Of a stretch of DNA of 64,000 nucleotides, positions 16,252 through 25,128 are shown in pieces. Under the pieces are notes generated by a model. That model was not told the DNA's origin. It saw only the letters and a list, made by a program, of their open reading frames with translations, and did no database searches. The stretch is from an uncultured Psychroserpens sp. (GTDB taxonomy: Bacteria; Bacteroidota; Bacteroidia; Flavobacteriales; Flavobacteriaceae). The position numbers were made by a program, and so were the translations under genes. The first letter of the stretch is position 1, and the number at the start of each line of letters is the position of its first letter. The DNA lies in NCBI GenBank assembly GCA_947489585.1, contig CANLEE010000001.1, positions 901,078-965,077 on the forward strand. Reading direction: 5' to 3'.

Positions 16252-17181
16252 TTAATACGGACTTATACCTACACTAAATTGCAACGGTTTGTTTTCAAAA
16301 AACTTAAAACTCAAAATACTGTGAATTGGTGCTTCAGGATTAGAGTCTGATATATTTTTGGTTAATCTATCATACAACTCAACATCACCTCCAATAGCTT
16401 CAGCCAAATGTTTTATTTTTCTAACAGCTTTCTTATTATCAGAAAACAGTTCAGGAGCATGAAAAAAAACAGTTAGAAGCGGTTTGTCTTTGGTGACTTT
16501 CAAACTTATTCCTACCTTAATATCTGCTAAAACAGTAGTATAAGACTTTCCAATTAGTGCTCCAATTTGTGAAATAAAATAAGGGGTTTGTTTTTGAACA
16601 TTCGCAATTTTCATAACGTCGAATAAAGTAGACTCATCAACATAACCAAGCGATAAGTAATACTCAGGTTGATCCTTAACTGATAACACATGACCTATTA
16701 ACTTGACATCAAATGAAAACTGTTGTAATTCAGAAAAATGCTCGATTACAAGGCCTTTAGCCTTATGTTGCATTTGACTTGTAACCTCTTGATAAATCTT
16801 GTAATACGTAGTATTAGAAAGATGTCTAACAGATAACCATGATCCATACTTTTGATTACTGTCTTGAGAAAAGGGCTTTAATGAAGGATAAGTCTCTAAT
16901 AATGAAATACCAAAATAAGTGTTTAGGTATTCTAGTTTTTTTTGTGGACTTTCTAAAGCATCGATGACATCTACTGTATAAGAAATAGATGGATTATTGA
17001 AACTGTAGCTAAATTCCAAAGAACTTTTATTGGGCGTAAGTAAACTATTTAATTTATATCCAGAAGTTGACCAATTTTTGGTCAACTTCTGGATACTATT
17101 ATAGAAATTATTGGAGTTTTCTTGGAAATAACAACCAAAGGTTTCTATAAAAAAATCTAAAGATTTAATATCTAAATGCAT
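16252..17181 (-). CDS. Orphan 309-aa protein, distal gene of the toxin-like operon
   Basis: I do not firmly recognise this protein. It has no signal peptide or membrane helix and alternates helices with beta strands. Segments such as GISLKVTKDKPLLTVFFHAP and the C-terminal LQFSVGISPY are vaguely like the strand pattern of ABBA-fold (DMATS/aromatic) prenyltransferases, but the match is weak and I would not assign that function without a structure prediction. It starts 3 bp after the 755-aa gene stop, so it is co-transcribed with the pore-former-like genes. It might modify, chaperone or neutralise those proteins. Confidence is high that it is a real gene and low about function. Confidence 0.6.
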   Translation of the reverse strand: MHLDIKSLDFFIETFGCYFQENSNNFYNSIQKLTKNWSTSGYKLNSLLTPNKSSLEFSYSFNNPSISYTVDVIDALESPQKKLEYLNTYFGISLLETYPSLKPFSQDSNQKYGSWLSVRHLSNTTYYKIYQEVTSQMQHKAKGLVIEHFSELQQFSFDVKLIGHVLSVKDQPEYYLSLGYVDESTLFDVMKIANVQKQTPYFISQIGALIGKSYTTVLADIKVGISLKVTKDKPLLTVFFHAPELFSDNKKAVRKIKHLAEAIGGDVELYDRLTKNISDSNPEAPIHSILSFKFFENKPLQFSVGISPY

Positions 17182-17184
17182 AGA

Positions 17185-19452
17185 TTAACTTGTTGCTATC
17201 GCCGGAACATCAAATACGACAGAGGTTTGATTCTTCAGCGTATTTTTAACAGGATTTTGATTATTGGTTGTATAAATAATGTCTAAATCATAGCTCACTG
17301 TATCTCCCTCTTGAAATACTTGCGTGTGATATTGTGATTCAACTTCTTTTTTATTCCACTGAATTCCTACGCCTCGAGGTTTAAAAGTTGTACTTGTACC
17401 ACCAGCTTTCTTGACTGTAAATGTTGGAATTACCTGTAAGGCGTCATAAGCTGCCGCATCCCAATCTATAGAACTTAAATTTACCTCTAAGGTAAAATAG
17501 CGCTGGGTTTTTGATAAAAACACGGAAGCTGTACCTTGTGCTAGTTTTTGCGGCGGAACATTAATTTGTCCACTAGGCTGCGTTATTGAAGCTGTATAGA
17601 TTAATGGCGAATTTGCAATTTCCACACCTATAAAGGTTTTATGCCCAGAAATGCTATTACCACCCATTGCAGGTGTTATTATAAATGTAGCTGGACTATC
17701 AGCAGTTGGATTATTTTCAATATTGGCAGGCGTTTTACTCGGGTTATCAAACCACATTTTGACATCAACCTCCAGAATAGGGTCATTTTGCGCTTCGTCT
17801 CCTTTTGCAAAGACAATAAGATTAGTAGAATTTACCGCTGAAACCGCTTGAATTATTTGCTTAAAGCCTGTTTTATTAGACTGTAAAGGTGCTAAATATT
17901 CTACACCACCATACATGTATGTGACTCTATAATTATAACCATTTGTAATTGGTAATGGCTGCTGACTAACAACAGACTGAACAAATGATGTATCAGTAGA
18001 TTTAAAATTCAATTTTTGATTGATATTTTTAAATTTCCCTCCTCCTACATTAACATAACTGAAATTGACGATAACTTCATCGGGTTTTACATCTTCATTG
18101 TTATTAAAAGCAGGAGTTGCATCAAAATCAACTGTTAAACTCCCTATCTGAGCAAGTTTTAAATATTCTTGACTATTGTTTATATTACTAATAGTTCCTG
18201 TAATTGAAGGCACGCTAGTATCATCATAATCTACAGTATATTGCAAACTCCAAATACTACCTGCTGTAAGATCATAAGGTGCTAAAAACGTTTTGCTCCC
18301 ATTTGCTGTGAATTCATAACTACTATTAGCCTGAGACAAAGTAGGGTAACTTACTGTAACTGAAATCTTTTTTACTGAAACCGGATTTGATAAGCCACCA
18401 TTCATTGTGCCGCTACTTGAACCTTTTAAACTAGATGTATTTGTTCCTGCAAATGGCACATTGGTAGTAACAATCATTTGCTGTTGCCTCTTATTTATAG
18501 TGCTTTCAAAGTCTGAAATAGATAATCCCATATCCGAAAAAGATGGTAAGGCAGCTGTTGGCTGTATAGCCCAATCAACAACCATGTCTTCAGCATAATT
18601 TGAAGTAAAACTTTGTACTTCGCTTATTTTAAAACTTTCACTACTCGTCATCTTTTGAAGCGCTATAACTTTTCGAACAGATGCTGCTACTAATGAAGCT
18701 AATGTTGAATTAGCCCAATCGGTAACAGTTTTGACCAGACTTTGAGGAGGATTCTGGATTCCCCAAGTTAAATCAACATGAGAGGATTGTGACTCTTTTA
18801 AAAAGCCTTGAGCAGAGCCTGGACTCGTTTGATCTCCCCAACTATCATAAGTTGGCTGAGTAACTTGATAGGTGTAGGCCTCTGCAGAATTAAAGCTTAA
18901 AACTGCTGAAACACTTTGCAATCTAGCCGAAACATTAAGATAGTATTTTAACTCTAATGCACCACCACTTGTTGTAAAACTAGATTTTAAGTTTTTCATT
19001 TGCGAAGCAGTAAGGTTCATTAAAATTGCAGCTGTATCACCCCCATAATTAGAAGCATCAGCAACATAGGTAATCTTTTCACCTTGATCGGCAAACGTTA
19101 TTTCTGCTTGACTTCCAGGTATTAAATCTAAGGTTTGAAAATTTGGACTGGTAACTCCCGGAAATCGAGTAGGATTAGCAAGAATGTCAGCCTTTATTTT
19201 ACCTTGAATAGCATCTGGAATAGATAATTCTACATCTAGTCTACAAAAACCAGATCCGTTATTTTGATCATCAGTAGCATAAGTATGAAACTGAATAGAT
19301 GGTTTCATATTAGCATCAAAAACAAATTGAGGCTTTGGTATTATGTAAAATGTATTAGGATCAGGATTAGGGCCTTTTTGATCGTCTCGATAATAATCCC
19401 AACTATATCCAGTTGAGTCTTGATATGTGCTTTTTGCGTTGTAATCTAACAT
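17185..19452 (-). CDS. 755-aa beta-rich orphan protein of the toxin-like operon
   Basis: This is a large soluble protein without signal peptide or T9SS sorting domain. The N-terminal region contains NTFYIIPKPQFVFDANMKPS, and most of the chain is strand-rich with repeated Ig-like strand patterns (about 355-460, 470-540 and 540-750). A mixed helical segment at about 235-300 includes PQSLVKTVTDWANSTLASLV. I know no family for it. It lies 27 bp downstream of the 294-aa helical protein in the same operon. A role as a receptor-binding, scaffold or carrier partner for the pore-forming components is an inference from gene order only. Confidence 0.6.
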   Translation of the reverse strand: MLDYNAKSTYQDSTGYSWDYYRDDQKGPNPDPNTFYIIPKPQFVFDANMKPSIQFHTYATDDQNNGSGFCRLDVELSIPDAIQGKIKADILANPTRFPGVTSPNFQTLDLIPGSQAEITFADQGEKITYVADASNYGGDTAAILMNLTASQMKNLKSSFTTSGGALELKYYLNVSARLQSVSAVLSFNSAEAYTYQVTQPTYDSWGDQTSPGSAQGFLKESQSSHVDLTWGIQNPPQSLVKTVTDWANSTLASLVAASVRKVIALQKMTSSESFKISEVQSFTSNYAEDMVVDWAIQPTAALPSFSDMGLSISDFESTINKRQQQMIVTTNVPFAGTNTSSLKGSSSGTMNGGLSNPVSVKKISVTVSYPTLSQANSSYEFTANGSKTFLAPYDLTAGSIWSLQYTVDYDDTSVPSITGTISNINNSQEYLKLAQIGSLTVDFDATPAFNNNEDVKPDEVIVNFSYVNVGGGKFKNINQKLNFKSTDTSFVQSVVSQQPLPITNGYNYRVTYMYGGVEYLAPLQSNKTGFKQIIQAVSAVNSTNLIVFAKGDEAQNDPILEVDVKMWFDNPSKTPANIENNPTADSPATFIITPAMGGNSISGHKTFIGVEIANSPLIYTASITQPSGQINVPPQKLAQGTASVFLSKTQRYFTLEVNLSSIDWDAAAYDALQVIPTFTVKKAGGTSTTFKPRGVGIQWNKKEVESQYHTQVFQEGDTVSYDLDIIYTTNNQNPVKNTLKNQTSVVFDVPAIATS

Positions 19453-19479
19453 GATATTAATAGTTTAAAAATTAGTATT

Positions 19480-20364
19480 TTAATGATTTGTATTGGGTAA
19501 TGTTTGGTGAATAAAATCAGCTATTGCTTGCCAATCTTTCTTGGTTTGCTCTAAGTCTAATGCCTCTATAACTCCCATATAATTATCAGTAGATGCATCA
19601 TTCAAATCTGTAATGACTGTCTGATAATCTAACAAAACAATATTCCATAAATCAAAAAAGGATTGTAACGGAATTTGAAGTGCTTTTACATTAGAAATCA
19701 TATGATTAACAAACTCACTTATGAAAGCAAATGCCAACAAATTTGGGTTTGAACTTATTTGATTGATTTTGATTGATACATTTATATCAATACTAACAAT
19801 CACATTACAAGGTCCCAGAATAGTATTATTCATAAAATGATCAGTCATAATACCTTTCATTTCTGTAATATTAGTAGCACCATTAAGATCATTAGATTTA
19901 ATAATATTTAAATCTTGAGTTAGTGTCGCCTGATCTGCATTTGAGTTATTGATAAAACCTTTTAATTCATTTGTAATAGAACTTGTAACGCCTTGCTGAA
20001 CTTTTAGAGCTGTTGTAATCGACTCAAACAGCGCTTTTATCTCTAATCTCTGTTCATCTGAAATTGTCCCATTCCCAACGTGTTTAACAATTGATTGAAT
20101 TTGTGATATTTTAGACTGAAATGTTGGATTAAATGATGTAATTGTTCTAGGAAGGTGCAATGTTGTGGCTGGACACAATACATCTAACCAATGTTGAGCA
20201 TGACTTTTCGTTTGCTTTATATCGGCTGAAATTTTAGTATACCAACTAGGTACATTTTCTAATTCAGGAGCTAAAGTAACTGAGGCCTGAGCATAATTAG
20301 TTATTTGTTGAGCCGCTGATATAGATTGCTTGATATCTTTGGTTGTAATTGGTAAATTTTTCAT
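19480..20364 (-). CDS. Alpha-pore-forming toxin-like component without hydrophobic tongue
   Basis: This 294-aa, mainly helical protein has no signal peptide. It is paralogous to the next two proteins: all share P-x-W/Y early, then W, P and I/L in the pattern W-x5-P-x-I/T-x3-[FL]P near residues 39-73, and a C-terminal K/A-x-W-x-A-[IL] motif (here KKDWQAIADFIHQ). In place of the long hydrophobic segment of its paralogs, the middle holds a short strand-like stretch (NVIVSIDINVSIKI, 187-200). In tripartite ClyA-family toxins (HBL, Nhe, AhlABC) one component lacks the long membrane-inserting tongue and acts as an assembly or binding subunit; this protein would fit that role. The assignment is by architecture. 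Confidence 0.6.
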   Translation of the reverse strand: MKNLPITTKDIKQSISAAQQITNYAQASVTLAPELENVPSWYTKISADIKQTKSHAQHWLDVLCPATTLHLPRTITSFNPTFQSKISQIQSIVKHVGNGTISDEQRLEIKALFESITTALKVQQGVTSSITNELKGFINNSNADQATLTQDLNIIKSNDLNGATNITEMKGIMTDHFMNNTILGPCNVIVSIDINVSIKINQISSNPNLLAFAFISEFVNHMISNVKALQIPLQSFFDLWNIVLLDYQTVITDLNDASTDNYMGVIEALDLEQTKKDWQAIADFIHQTLPNTNH

Positions 20365-20453
20365 ACTATAATTTTTTAGTCAAAAAAGTGAAAATATAGA
20401 GCCATGTTAATAGAATTATATTAGCATGACTCTTAATAACCTAAGAATCATTA

Positions 20454-21614
20454 TTATGCTGCATTAGATTTAGCTTTAGCTGTATCTTTATTAATATGAA
20501 CAACTTTATTCACTATTGTTGAAGCAGCAACACCCCATTGGTTTGCATAAGTTTCCAATGCTTTCCAATCTTTTTGGGCTTGAATGACATCTAATTTTAA
20601 ACTAAACCAATCATCCGCAGTAATGTCTGAAGACGCCTCTGAAATATCACTAGCAACTGTAGAAATTTGAAGTGTAGTTTGTGCAAACCAATCTGTAAGA
20701 TCTTGAAGAGAGTTTTGCATTTGTTTATTTAAGTCTAATAATTTTGAAATCGAATCGCTCATTAGTGATAATGAAGCTACTTGTTGTTGCTCTTCTCCTA
20801 GATGAGCAGTATCATCTGCTAACTTTGTTCTTGCAGCATTAAGCCTTGGAATATAAACAGCTAATACAGCTGTCAATTCAGCTATAGATGCCACAATTAT
20901 GAATGCTCCTACTAACATCACAACGGGTGCTGCTGGACCAGTAGATGCTGCTCCTAATCCTATAACAGACACACCAGCAAAAAGGCCTACACCTGCTGCA
21001 ATTCCAGCTGCAGTAATTGCTGCTTTATCTGCTGCAATATGTGCATTATCAGTAACAATATCACCTTGAAGTTTTACAATGAGCTTATTATCAGCTAATA
21101 TTGCTGTTTGAATAGAATTATTTCCATCATTTAAAGCTGTGTAATCATTATCAGAGTTTGTCTTAAACGCATCAAAGTCTGTTTTAACACCATCTAATGT
21201 TGATTTTTCTGAATTAATATGTTTGCTAATCCAATTTAAACTATTAACAATAGTTTGTATTTGTGCTGCAGTAGGTACATACTGTTTACCATCTTTCGTT
21301 TTAGTATTTAAAATAGCTAATATTTCATCTGTTCCAGTTGCAAACCTAGATGCCATATTACTTATTGATTGAGGAAAATTACTTGTAATCCCTGGTTCAA
21401 TTTTCGTTTGCCATGGTTTTACATGCTTTTGAGCTCCTTTTAAATTTGTGTTAAGTGTATCAAACCATGATGGTTTTGGACTAATAGCCTGTATTTGTGT
21501 ATGTTCTACACCTATCACGTAACCTCTAATTAGAGATAATACGCCTAAATTTTTTGCCATTTGATCTTTTTGTTTTTTAAGATCTGTTGGCACTAATGTT
21601 TTAATGACTGTCAT
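20454..21614 (-). CDS. Alpha-pore-forming toxin-like component with large hydrophobic hairpin
   Basis: This 386-aa protein has no signal peptide. A helical N-terminal half (coiled coil at about 120-195) leads to a long Ala/Gly/Val-rich hydrophobic segment at 198-255 that could form a transmembrane hairpin. A second long coiled coil (about 257-330) and a C-terminal helix with KDWKALETYANQW follow. This helix-tongue-helix order is that of ClyA/HBL-B/Cry6-type alpha-pore formers. It shares the P-S-W...W...P-x-I...P motif at 48-81 with its two neighbours. The gene lies in the middle of the operon, 34 bp after the 357-aa gene. Family membership is inferred; no toxicity has been shown. Confidence 0.65.
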   Translation of the reverse strand: MTVIKTLVPTDLKKQKDQMAKNLGVLSLIRGYVIGVEHTQIQAISPKPSWFDTLNTNLKGAQKHVKPWQTKIEPGITSNFPQSISNMASRFATGTDEILAILNTKTKDGKQYVPTAAQIQTIVNSLNWISKHINSEKSTLDGVKTDFDAFKTNSDNDYTALNDGNNSIQTAILADNKLIVKLQGDIVTDNAHIAADKAAITAAGIAAGVGLFAGVSVIGLGAASTGPAAPVVMLVGAFIIVASIAELTAVLAVYIPRLNAARTKLADDTAHLGEEQQQVASLSLMSDSISKLLDLNKQMQNSLQDLTDWFAQTTLQISTVASDISEASSDITADDWFSLKLDVIQAQKDWKALETYANQWGVAASTIVNKVVHINKDTAKAKSNAA

Positions 21615-21648
21615 AATGAAAAGGTTTTAAAAATTAATAATGTATTAC

Positions 21649-22722
21649 TTACTTTTTAAGTTTGATTGTTTTTCCAAATTGAAAATGTGTATCAGAAGTT
21701 TGAATATTTGTGGCAATTTCTGCAATGGCAGCCCAAGCTTCTGAAGCATCCTTTAACGTTTGCATTGGAATTAAAGTTTTATAATCTGTTCCTGTATAGA
21801 TTTCAAGTTCTTGAATGGCTACATCTAGTTTGTTAGCTTCTTCTAACCATATAGGGCCTAAGTCTACAGAATCGTGAATTCCAATAAGTGTTTTGTCTAA
21901 ATTAGAAAGCATCGTATTCATGTTGGTAAGTAGCATAATTTGTTGATCTTCTTTTTCGACCTTAACCGCTAATTTTGTGATTCTCTCAAAGTTTTCTGCA
22001 ATGCGTTGATCATTAATAGCCACTTCAATTGCGTCATAAGTGAGTCCTCCAACCGCAACAAGAATCCCTAGTACTGGTACCTCTGCACTAGCAGTAGCTG
22101 CGGCAAAACCATATTCTAAAAATGTATATGTTAATCCTGCTCCGCCTGTAGCCATATTAGACATAGCGCCTGAAACTTTTTCTGTTTCTGTGGCAATATC
22201 TTGGTAAAGCACACTAATTTGATTTTGTAAGTCTAAAACAATAGTACGATCGCCTTTAATCTCTTTGTTTGCATCTTTAATAGAAGTATCTATTATTTTG
22301 ATATAGCCTTTAAAATCTTTTGAAAACGTTGAAATGTCACTTTGTAAGGACGATGTTAATGTGCCATTTGCAATTAAGTGTGATTTTAACCATTGCAGTG
22401 ATTCTATTGCGGTTTGCTTGTCAAAATCTCCGCTTAATGTATTATATATCGTTTGAAATGCAGAATTATAAGTAATAAACATTTGAGGAATATTACTAAT
22501 AATACTAGGCTCTTTTTTATTAGACCAGTTATCTGATAATGTTTTTGATTTATTAAAAGCATCTTCAAGATCTTTAATATAATCTGGCGTTGGAACAATA
22601 GGGTTAAACGTTGAATGACTTATAGAGATAGAAGCCAAACGAACCGTAATTAAAGATGCATAAAAGCTCTTAAGAAGTTGTGTCGCGAGTTTAGTATTAG
22701 GTGCTAACATAATGGAATACAA
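21649..22722 (-). CDS. Alpha-pore-forming toxin-like component with hydrophobic segment
   Basis: This 357-aa protein is the first gene of the five-gene operon. It has no signal peptide, a coiled coil at about 120-185, a hydrophobic Gly/Ala-rich segment at 184-236 (TGGAGLTYTFLEYGFAAATA and on), then a second coiled coil. The motif around residues 45-80 (PDYIKDL, then DNW, EPSIISNIPQ) aligns with the same positions in the 386- and 294-aa proteins, and ASEAWAAIAEIATN aligns at the C-terminus. With them it forms an A/B/C set like the tripartite toxins of Bacillus and Aeromonas. Relatives of that class are often exported without a classical signal sequence. Confidence 0.65.
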   Translation of the reverse strand: MYSIMLAPNTKLATQLLKSFYASLITVRLASISISHSTFNPIVPTPDYIKDLEDAFNKSKTLSDNWSNKKEPSIISNIPQMFITYNSAFQTIYNTLSGDFDKQTAIESLQWLKSHLIANGTLTSSLQSDISTFSKDFKGYIKIIDTSIKDANKEIKGDRTIVLDLQNQISVLYQDIATETEKVSGAMSNMATGGAGLTYTFLEYGFAAATASAEVPVLGILVAVGGLTYDAIEVAINDQRIAENFERITKLAVKVEKEDQQIMLLTNMNTMLSNLDKTLIGIHDSVDLGPIWLEEANKLDVAIQELEIYTGTDYKTLIPMQTLKDASEAWAAIAEIATNIQTSDTHFQFGKTIKLKK

Positions 22723-22735
22723 TTAATTATTATTC

Positions 22736-22743
22736 CAAAATTA
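22736..22743 (-). promoter_or_regulatory. -7 promoter box for the toxin-like operon
   Basis: On the minus strand TAATTTTG matches the Bacteroidetes -7 consensus TAnnTTTG exactly, 13 bp upstream of the ATG at 22722. No clear -33 TTTG is seen at the usual distance, so the promoter may need an activator. The rest of 22723-22846 shows nothing else I can name. Confidence 0.45.
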
Positions 22744-22846
22744 GTGGTTAACTCTAGTTGATTTTAAGGTAGAAGTACGTGGTTAAATTATTTAGTAATA
22801 TTACGTAAGCTTATAGTAGTATTATGCAATAGTTATATCAAAACAT

Positions 22847-23920
22847 TTAAAACAACCGCATTTGTCCATCTTTATAAGTCTCGTGTAATTCGGTATTTAA
22901 CCTAGGCATCGACTTGCCTTTAAAATATTTGAATCGTGCTAGTTTCACTAAATCATTTATCTGTTTTGCAATATTACCTTCGCCTCTCATACGTTGTCCA
23001 AATCGAGAATCGTTAAGTGTCCCTCCATGACAATTCTCTATTTGGTGTAGTACTTTATCAGCGCGATCTGGCATAGCTTTTTTAATCCAATCTGTAAAAA
23101 TTTCACCTATGGCTCCATTTAATCGTACAATAGTATGTGCAATACTTAAAGCTCCAGCTTCTGATACTGTTTTTGCTAATGGTAAAATTTCATGACTATT
23201 AATAGATGGGATTATTGGAGCCAACATCACATTAACAGGAATATTATTTTTACTTAAAACCCTTACGGTTTCTAAGCGTTTTTTAATTGTAGCCGTTCTG
23301 GGCTCTAAAATACGACGTGTATCTTCAGAAAGCGATGTAATAGACATATTAACACTTACCAAATTGTCTTTAGCTAACTGTTTTAAAAGCTCCAAATCAC
23401 GAAGAATCAAAGCGTTTTTTGTAATAATACTAACGGGATGTTTATACTTCAAGAATACGTCGAGGCATTGTCGTGTTATCTCAAATCGTTTTTCTGCTGG
23501 TTGATAACAGTCTGTATTTCCAGACATCACAATAGGATAGGCTTTCCAGCTTTTTCGCTTAATAAATTCTTCTAACAGCTGTGGTGCATCCTTTTTAACC
23601 AAGATCCTACGTTCAAAATCTAATCCAGCACTAAATCCCCAAAATTCATGACTATTTCTTGCATAGCAATAAATACAACCGTGTTCACAGCCTTGATACA
23701 TATTCATTGAATAGGCCATGCCAACATCGGGACTCTTAACTTTATTGACTATAGTTTTTGGGAAAACAGGAAGGTGTAATGTTTTATTTTGATCTGCATC
23801 CTCGCCTTCTTTAGCACAATACTCTAAAAAATCATCGCGCTGTTCATGACTTAATTCAAAAAAACGATTGTGTACATTTAGTTGAGCACCTCGCCCCTTA
23901 CGTATTGATTTTTTAAACAT
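22847..23920 (-). CDS. PA0069-family radical SAM protein
   Basis: This 357-aa protein has the radical-SAM cluster motif C-x3-C-x2-C at C78, C82 and C85 within YQGCEHGCIYCYARN, and downstream features of the spore-photoproduct-lyase-like PA0069/Rv2578c family (VMSGNTDCYQPAEKRFEITR, SITSLSEDTRRILEPRTAT). Members bind a 4Fe-4S cluster and cleave S-adenosylmethionine; their substrate is not established. The gene stands alone, with a 10-bp-arm palindrome in its upstream region. A diverged 79-bp piece of the same gene occurs 6.8 kb away at 16163-16241, beyond the toxin-like operon. Confidence 0.92.
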   Translation of the reverse strand: MFKKSIRKGRGAQLNVHNRFFELSHEQRDDFLEYCAKEGEDADQNKTLHLPVFPKTIVNKVKSPDVGMAYSMNMYQGCEHGCIYCYARNSHEFWGFSAGLDFERRILVKKDAPQLLEEFIKRKSWKAYPIVMSGNTDCYQPAEKRFEITRQCLDVFLKYKHPVSIITKNALILRDLELLKQLAKDNLVSVNMSITSLSEDTRRILEPRTATIKKRLETVRVLSKNNIPVNVMLAPIIPSINSHEILPLAKTVSEAGALSIAHTIVRLNGAIGEIFTDWIKKAMPDRADKVLHQIENCHGGTLNDSRFGQRMRGEGNIAKQINDLVKLARFKYFKGKSMPRLNTELHETYKDGQMRLF

Positions 23921-23928
23921 ATTATTAA

Positions 23929-23950
23929 TTTTTTGTAAAATTACAAAAAA
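23929..23950. promoter_or_regulatory. Perfect palindrome upstream of radical SAM gene
   Basis: TTTTTTGTAA at 23929-23938 and its exact reverse complement TTACAAAAAA at 23941-23950 flank a 2-base centre. The site begins 9 bp upstream of the ATG at 23920. With AT-rich arms it may be an operator or simply promoter DNA. The remainder of 23951-24331 holds only the small ORF at 24146. Confidence 0.35.
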
Positions 23951-24145
23951 TCAAATTACATCATCATACTATCATGTCGTTTTATTCTAAAAAAATGCTA
24001 AAATTTAAACGTGACTGACAATCAGTTTATTAAAAAACGGTAGAGGGGTTTAAATATGTGAAAATTGAATATAAATACGATAAAATGGTTGCTTTCGAAA
24101 TAGAATAATGATTGTAGGTTTACATCAGATTTTTAATTTATAGTT

Positions 24146-24259
24146 ATGTCAAAATTATCTTTAACATCACGTATTCTATTAAGTCCAATAGTGTTGATTA
24201 TACTAGTTTTAGCTAGTCCTTTCTATTTTTGCTATAAATGTATTAAGATGGCTGAATAA
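24146..24259 (+). CDS. Small single-pass membrane peptide (37 aa), hypothetical
   Basis: An ATG at 24146 opens 37 codons: a polar N-terminus (MSKLSLTSRI), a hydrophobic span LLSPIVLIILVLASPFYFC and a short basic tail (YKCIKMAE). About 25 bp upstream there is TAGGTTTA, one base off the TAnnTTTG -7 box. It fills the otherwise empty 411-bp gap between the radical-SAM and crotonase genes and is on the opposite strand. Its membrane-helix composition is unlikely in random AT-rich sequence, but no family is recognised. Confidence 0.4.
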   Translation: MSKLSLTSRILLSPIVLIILVLASPFYFCYKCIKMAE

Positions 24260-24331
24260 CAGAAAGAGCAACATAAAAATCAGGTAAATTACTGATCATT
24301 TATATTTGGTATGGTCACATTTCTTTTTTTA

Positions 24332-25114
24332 CTATTCTCCAGGGAAGTCTGCTTTACGTTTTTCTAAAAATGCTGTTGTGCCTTCTTTAAAGTCATCGGT
24401 TCCAAAACATTTACCAAATTGTTTGATCTCAGTTTTATAACCATCAACACCATCTTTAAAGTTCGCATTAATAGATTTAATTGCTCCTTTTATAGCTACT
24501 GAAGAATTTCTCATAATTTTTCCAGCAATTTTTTCGGCAAGTGCTATCAATTCACCTTCAGCAGTTACATGATTCACTAATCCGTATTCTAAGGCTTTAT
24601 TTGCATCAATCATTCCTGCAGTCATTACCATTTCCATAGCACGTCCTTTACCAACCAATTGCGGTAAACGTTGCGTACCTCCATAACCAGGAATAACACC
24701 AAGAGATACTTCAGGCAATCCCATTTTAGCATTCACACTCGCAACCCTAAAATGACAAGCCATCGCCAACTCTAAGCCTCCTCCTAATGCAAAACCATTG
24801 ACTGCTGCAATGACAGGAGTAGATAAATTTTCAATAAAATCAAATAACAACTCTTGGCCTTTAGCTGCTAGCTTCCCTCCTTTCTTGACATCAAAATCGG
24901 CAAATTCGCTAATATCTGCGCCTGCAACAAATGCTTTTTCACCACTTCCAGTAACGATTATTACCTTAGTATCTTTACTGTCATTTGCAACTTCAAGTGC
25001 ATCATGCAATTCTTGAATAGTGTCTTTATTAAGTGCATTAAGTTTGTTAGGTCTATTAATGACAATTGTAGTAATTCCACTATTTGTATTCGATAAAATA
25101 TTTTGGTAGCTCAT
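24332..25114 (-). CDS. Enoyl-CoA hydratase/isomerase (crotonase) family protein
   Basis: This 260-aa protein has the full crotonase signature: oxyanion-hole segments AGADI (64-68) and FALGGG (108-113), and the two catalytic glutamates E115 (GGGLELAMAC) and E135 (LPEVSLGVIPGYGG). Both acids present point to a hydratase that adds water to short-chain trans-2-enoyl-CoA, as in 3-hydroxybutyryl-CoA dehydratases. The gene is 14 bp downstream of a histidine kinase on the same strand, at the end of the 30272-24332 gene row. The substrate range is not readable from sequence. Confidence 0.9.
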   Translation of the reverse strand: MSYQNILSNTNSGITTIVINRPNKLNALNKDTIQELHDALEVANDSKDTKVIIVTGSGEKAFVAGADISEFADFDVKKGGKLAAKGQELLFDFIENLSTPVIAAVNGFALGGGLELAMACHFRVASVNAKMGLPEVSLGVIPGYGGTQRLPQLVGKGRAMEMVMTAGMIDANKALEYGLVNHVTAEGELIALAEKIAGKIMRNSSVAIKGAIKSINANFKDGVDGYKTEIKQFGKCFGTDDFKEGTTAFLEKRKADFPGE

Positions 25115-25128
25115 GGTGTTTTGTCTTG

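Noticed and set aside
16252..17181. Firm call as an aromatic prenyltransferase
   Set aside because: Only short strand-like segments recall the ABBA fold; no diphosphate-binding Lys/Tyr set could be aligned by eye.
22746..22752. GGTTAAC half-site upstream of the toxin-like operon
   Set aside because: It is a single half-site only 3 bp from the -7 box, with no second repeat 11 bp away, so it does not match the geometry of the two-component regulon promoters.
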